Assembly: GCA_026874595.1 (NCBI GenBank)
Contig: CM049316.1
Location: forward strand, 78,341,676-78,405,675
Length of the DNA stretch: 64,000 nt
Source of the DNA: Sipunculus nudus
Taxonomy: Eukaryota; Annelida; Sipuncula; Golfingiida; Sipunculidae
Direction of reading: 5' to 3'
The position numbers were made by a program, and so were the translations under genes. Below are positions 63,301-64,000 of this stretch, one piece after another. The notes beneath the pieces are model-generated. The model ran no database searches. It was given only the letters and a program-made list of their open reading frames with translations, and was not told where the DNA came from. Numbering within the stretch: position 1 is the stretch's first letter; every line of letters starts with the position of its first letter.

Positions 63301-64000
63301 GATAACAATCTACACGCTCATCATAACACCCCTGTACTTTTCACCCTTTTAAGATAACAATGTACACGCTCATCATAACACCTCTGTACTTTTCACCTTT
63401 GTAAGATAACAATATACACGCTCATCATAAGACCTTTTTACTTTTAACCCTTGTAAGATAACAATGTACACGCTCATCATATCACCTATGTACTTTTCAC
63501 CTTTGTAAGATAGCAATGTACACGCTCATCATACCACCTGCGTACTTTTCACCTTTGTAAGATAGCAATGTACACGCACATCATAAAACCTCTGTACTTT
63601 TCTCACTTGTAAGATAACAATATACACGCTCATCATAAGACCTTTGTACTTTTCACCCTTGTAAGATAACAATGTACCTGCTCATCATATCACCTCTGTA
63701 CTTTTCACCTTTGTAAGATAACAATGTACACGCTCATCATAAGACCTCTGTACTTTTCACCTCTGTGAGATTACAATGTACACGCTCATCATATCACATC
63801 TGTACTTTTCACACTTGTATGATAACAATGTACACGCTCATCATAACACCTCTGTACTTTTCACCCTTGTAAGATAACAATGTACACGCTCATCATATCA
63901 CCTCTGTACTTTTCACCCTTTTAAGATAACAATATACACGCTCATCATAAGACCTCTGTACTTTTCACCTTTGTAAGATAACAATGTACACGCTCATCAT
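45320..64000. repeat. Giant 52-bp minisatellite, about 359 copies, runs off the window
   Basis: Unit AACAATGTACACGCTCATCA followed by TAACACCTCTGTACTTTTCA and CCCTTGTAAGAT, period 52 bp (for example ATGTACA at 45374, 45426 and 45478). Units vary at set sites (TAACACC/TATCACC/TAAGACC; CCCTTG/CCTTTG; GATAAC/GATAGC), and rare units are 1-3 bp short. Since 52 is not a multiple of 3, frames rotate between units and the short open frames seen on the minus strand are artefacts. The array begins about 195 bases after exon 3 of the secreted-protein gene and reaches the end of the window. Confidence 0.98.

Noticed and set aside
45320-64000. CRISPR-like array
   Set aside because: The regular 52-bp spacing is a plain tandem repeat: the whole unit repeats with no unique spacers, and the context is eukaryotic introns.

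Overview
The window is eukaryotic, AT-rich, mostly non-coding DNA. It has spliced exons with GT/AG borders, decayed non-LTR and LTR retrotransposons, a nested tRNA-derived SINE and very large tandem arrays. This mix fits a lophotrochozoan animal, most likely a bivalve mollusc; that assignment is inference, not a sequence match. There is no bacterial operon, CRISPR array or rRNA gene, and the only tRNA-like sequence is the SINE head.

Left arm (1-19.1 kb): a 5'-truncated L1/Tx1-like LINE on the minus strand (1-3.1 kb, running off the window); an older repeat ending in a hairpin; a solo-LTR-like repeat (3690-4457) with a shorter relative at 18658-19133; and an almost complete but dead Ty3/gypsy-class element on the minus strand (7426-13957). 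The gypsy element has 5-bp target duplications, two LTRs, a tRNA-Ser-type primer site and a polypurine tract. Its pol is ordered gag-INT-RT-RNase H, as in the Gmr1-like group, rather than the usual RT-RH-INT. It lacks the gag zinc knuckle and protease, and its integrase has Arg in place of the catalytic Glu. A SINE later inserted into its leader.

Middle (14-34.6 kb): a three-exon plus-strand gene (31320-34152) predicts a 340-residue type II membrane protein of the DUF268 methyltransferase-like family. A second exon of the same design (short basic tail, membrane anchor, identical splice phases) lies 17 kb upstream at 14089-14189. It could be an alternative anchor exon or a relic of a paralogue. 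Between them is mostly unassigned sequence with an RT relic at 25.2-25.5 kb.

Right arm (34.6-64 kb): a 45-bp minisatellite (36.5-37.7 kb) whose unit length keeps a minus-strand 15-residue peptide repeat open; a candidate signal-peptide exon (39468-39528); a retroelement ORF1 relic with a CCHC knuckle (42.3-42.6 kb); and the first three in-phase exons of a secreted or membrane protein gene (44439-45124). Directly after exon 3 a 52-bp minisatellite of about 359 copies fills the last 18.7 kb and runs off the window, so it appears to lie inside an intron. It has clear higher-order block duplications.
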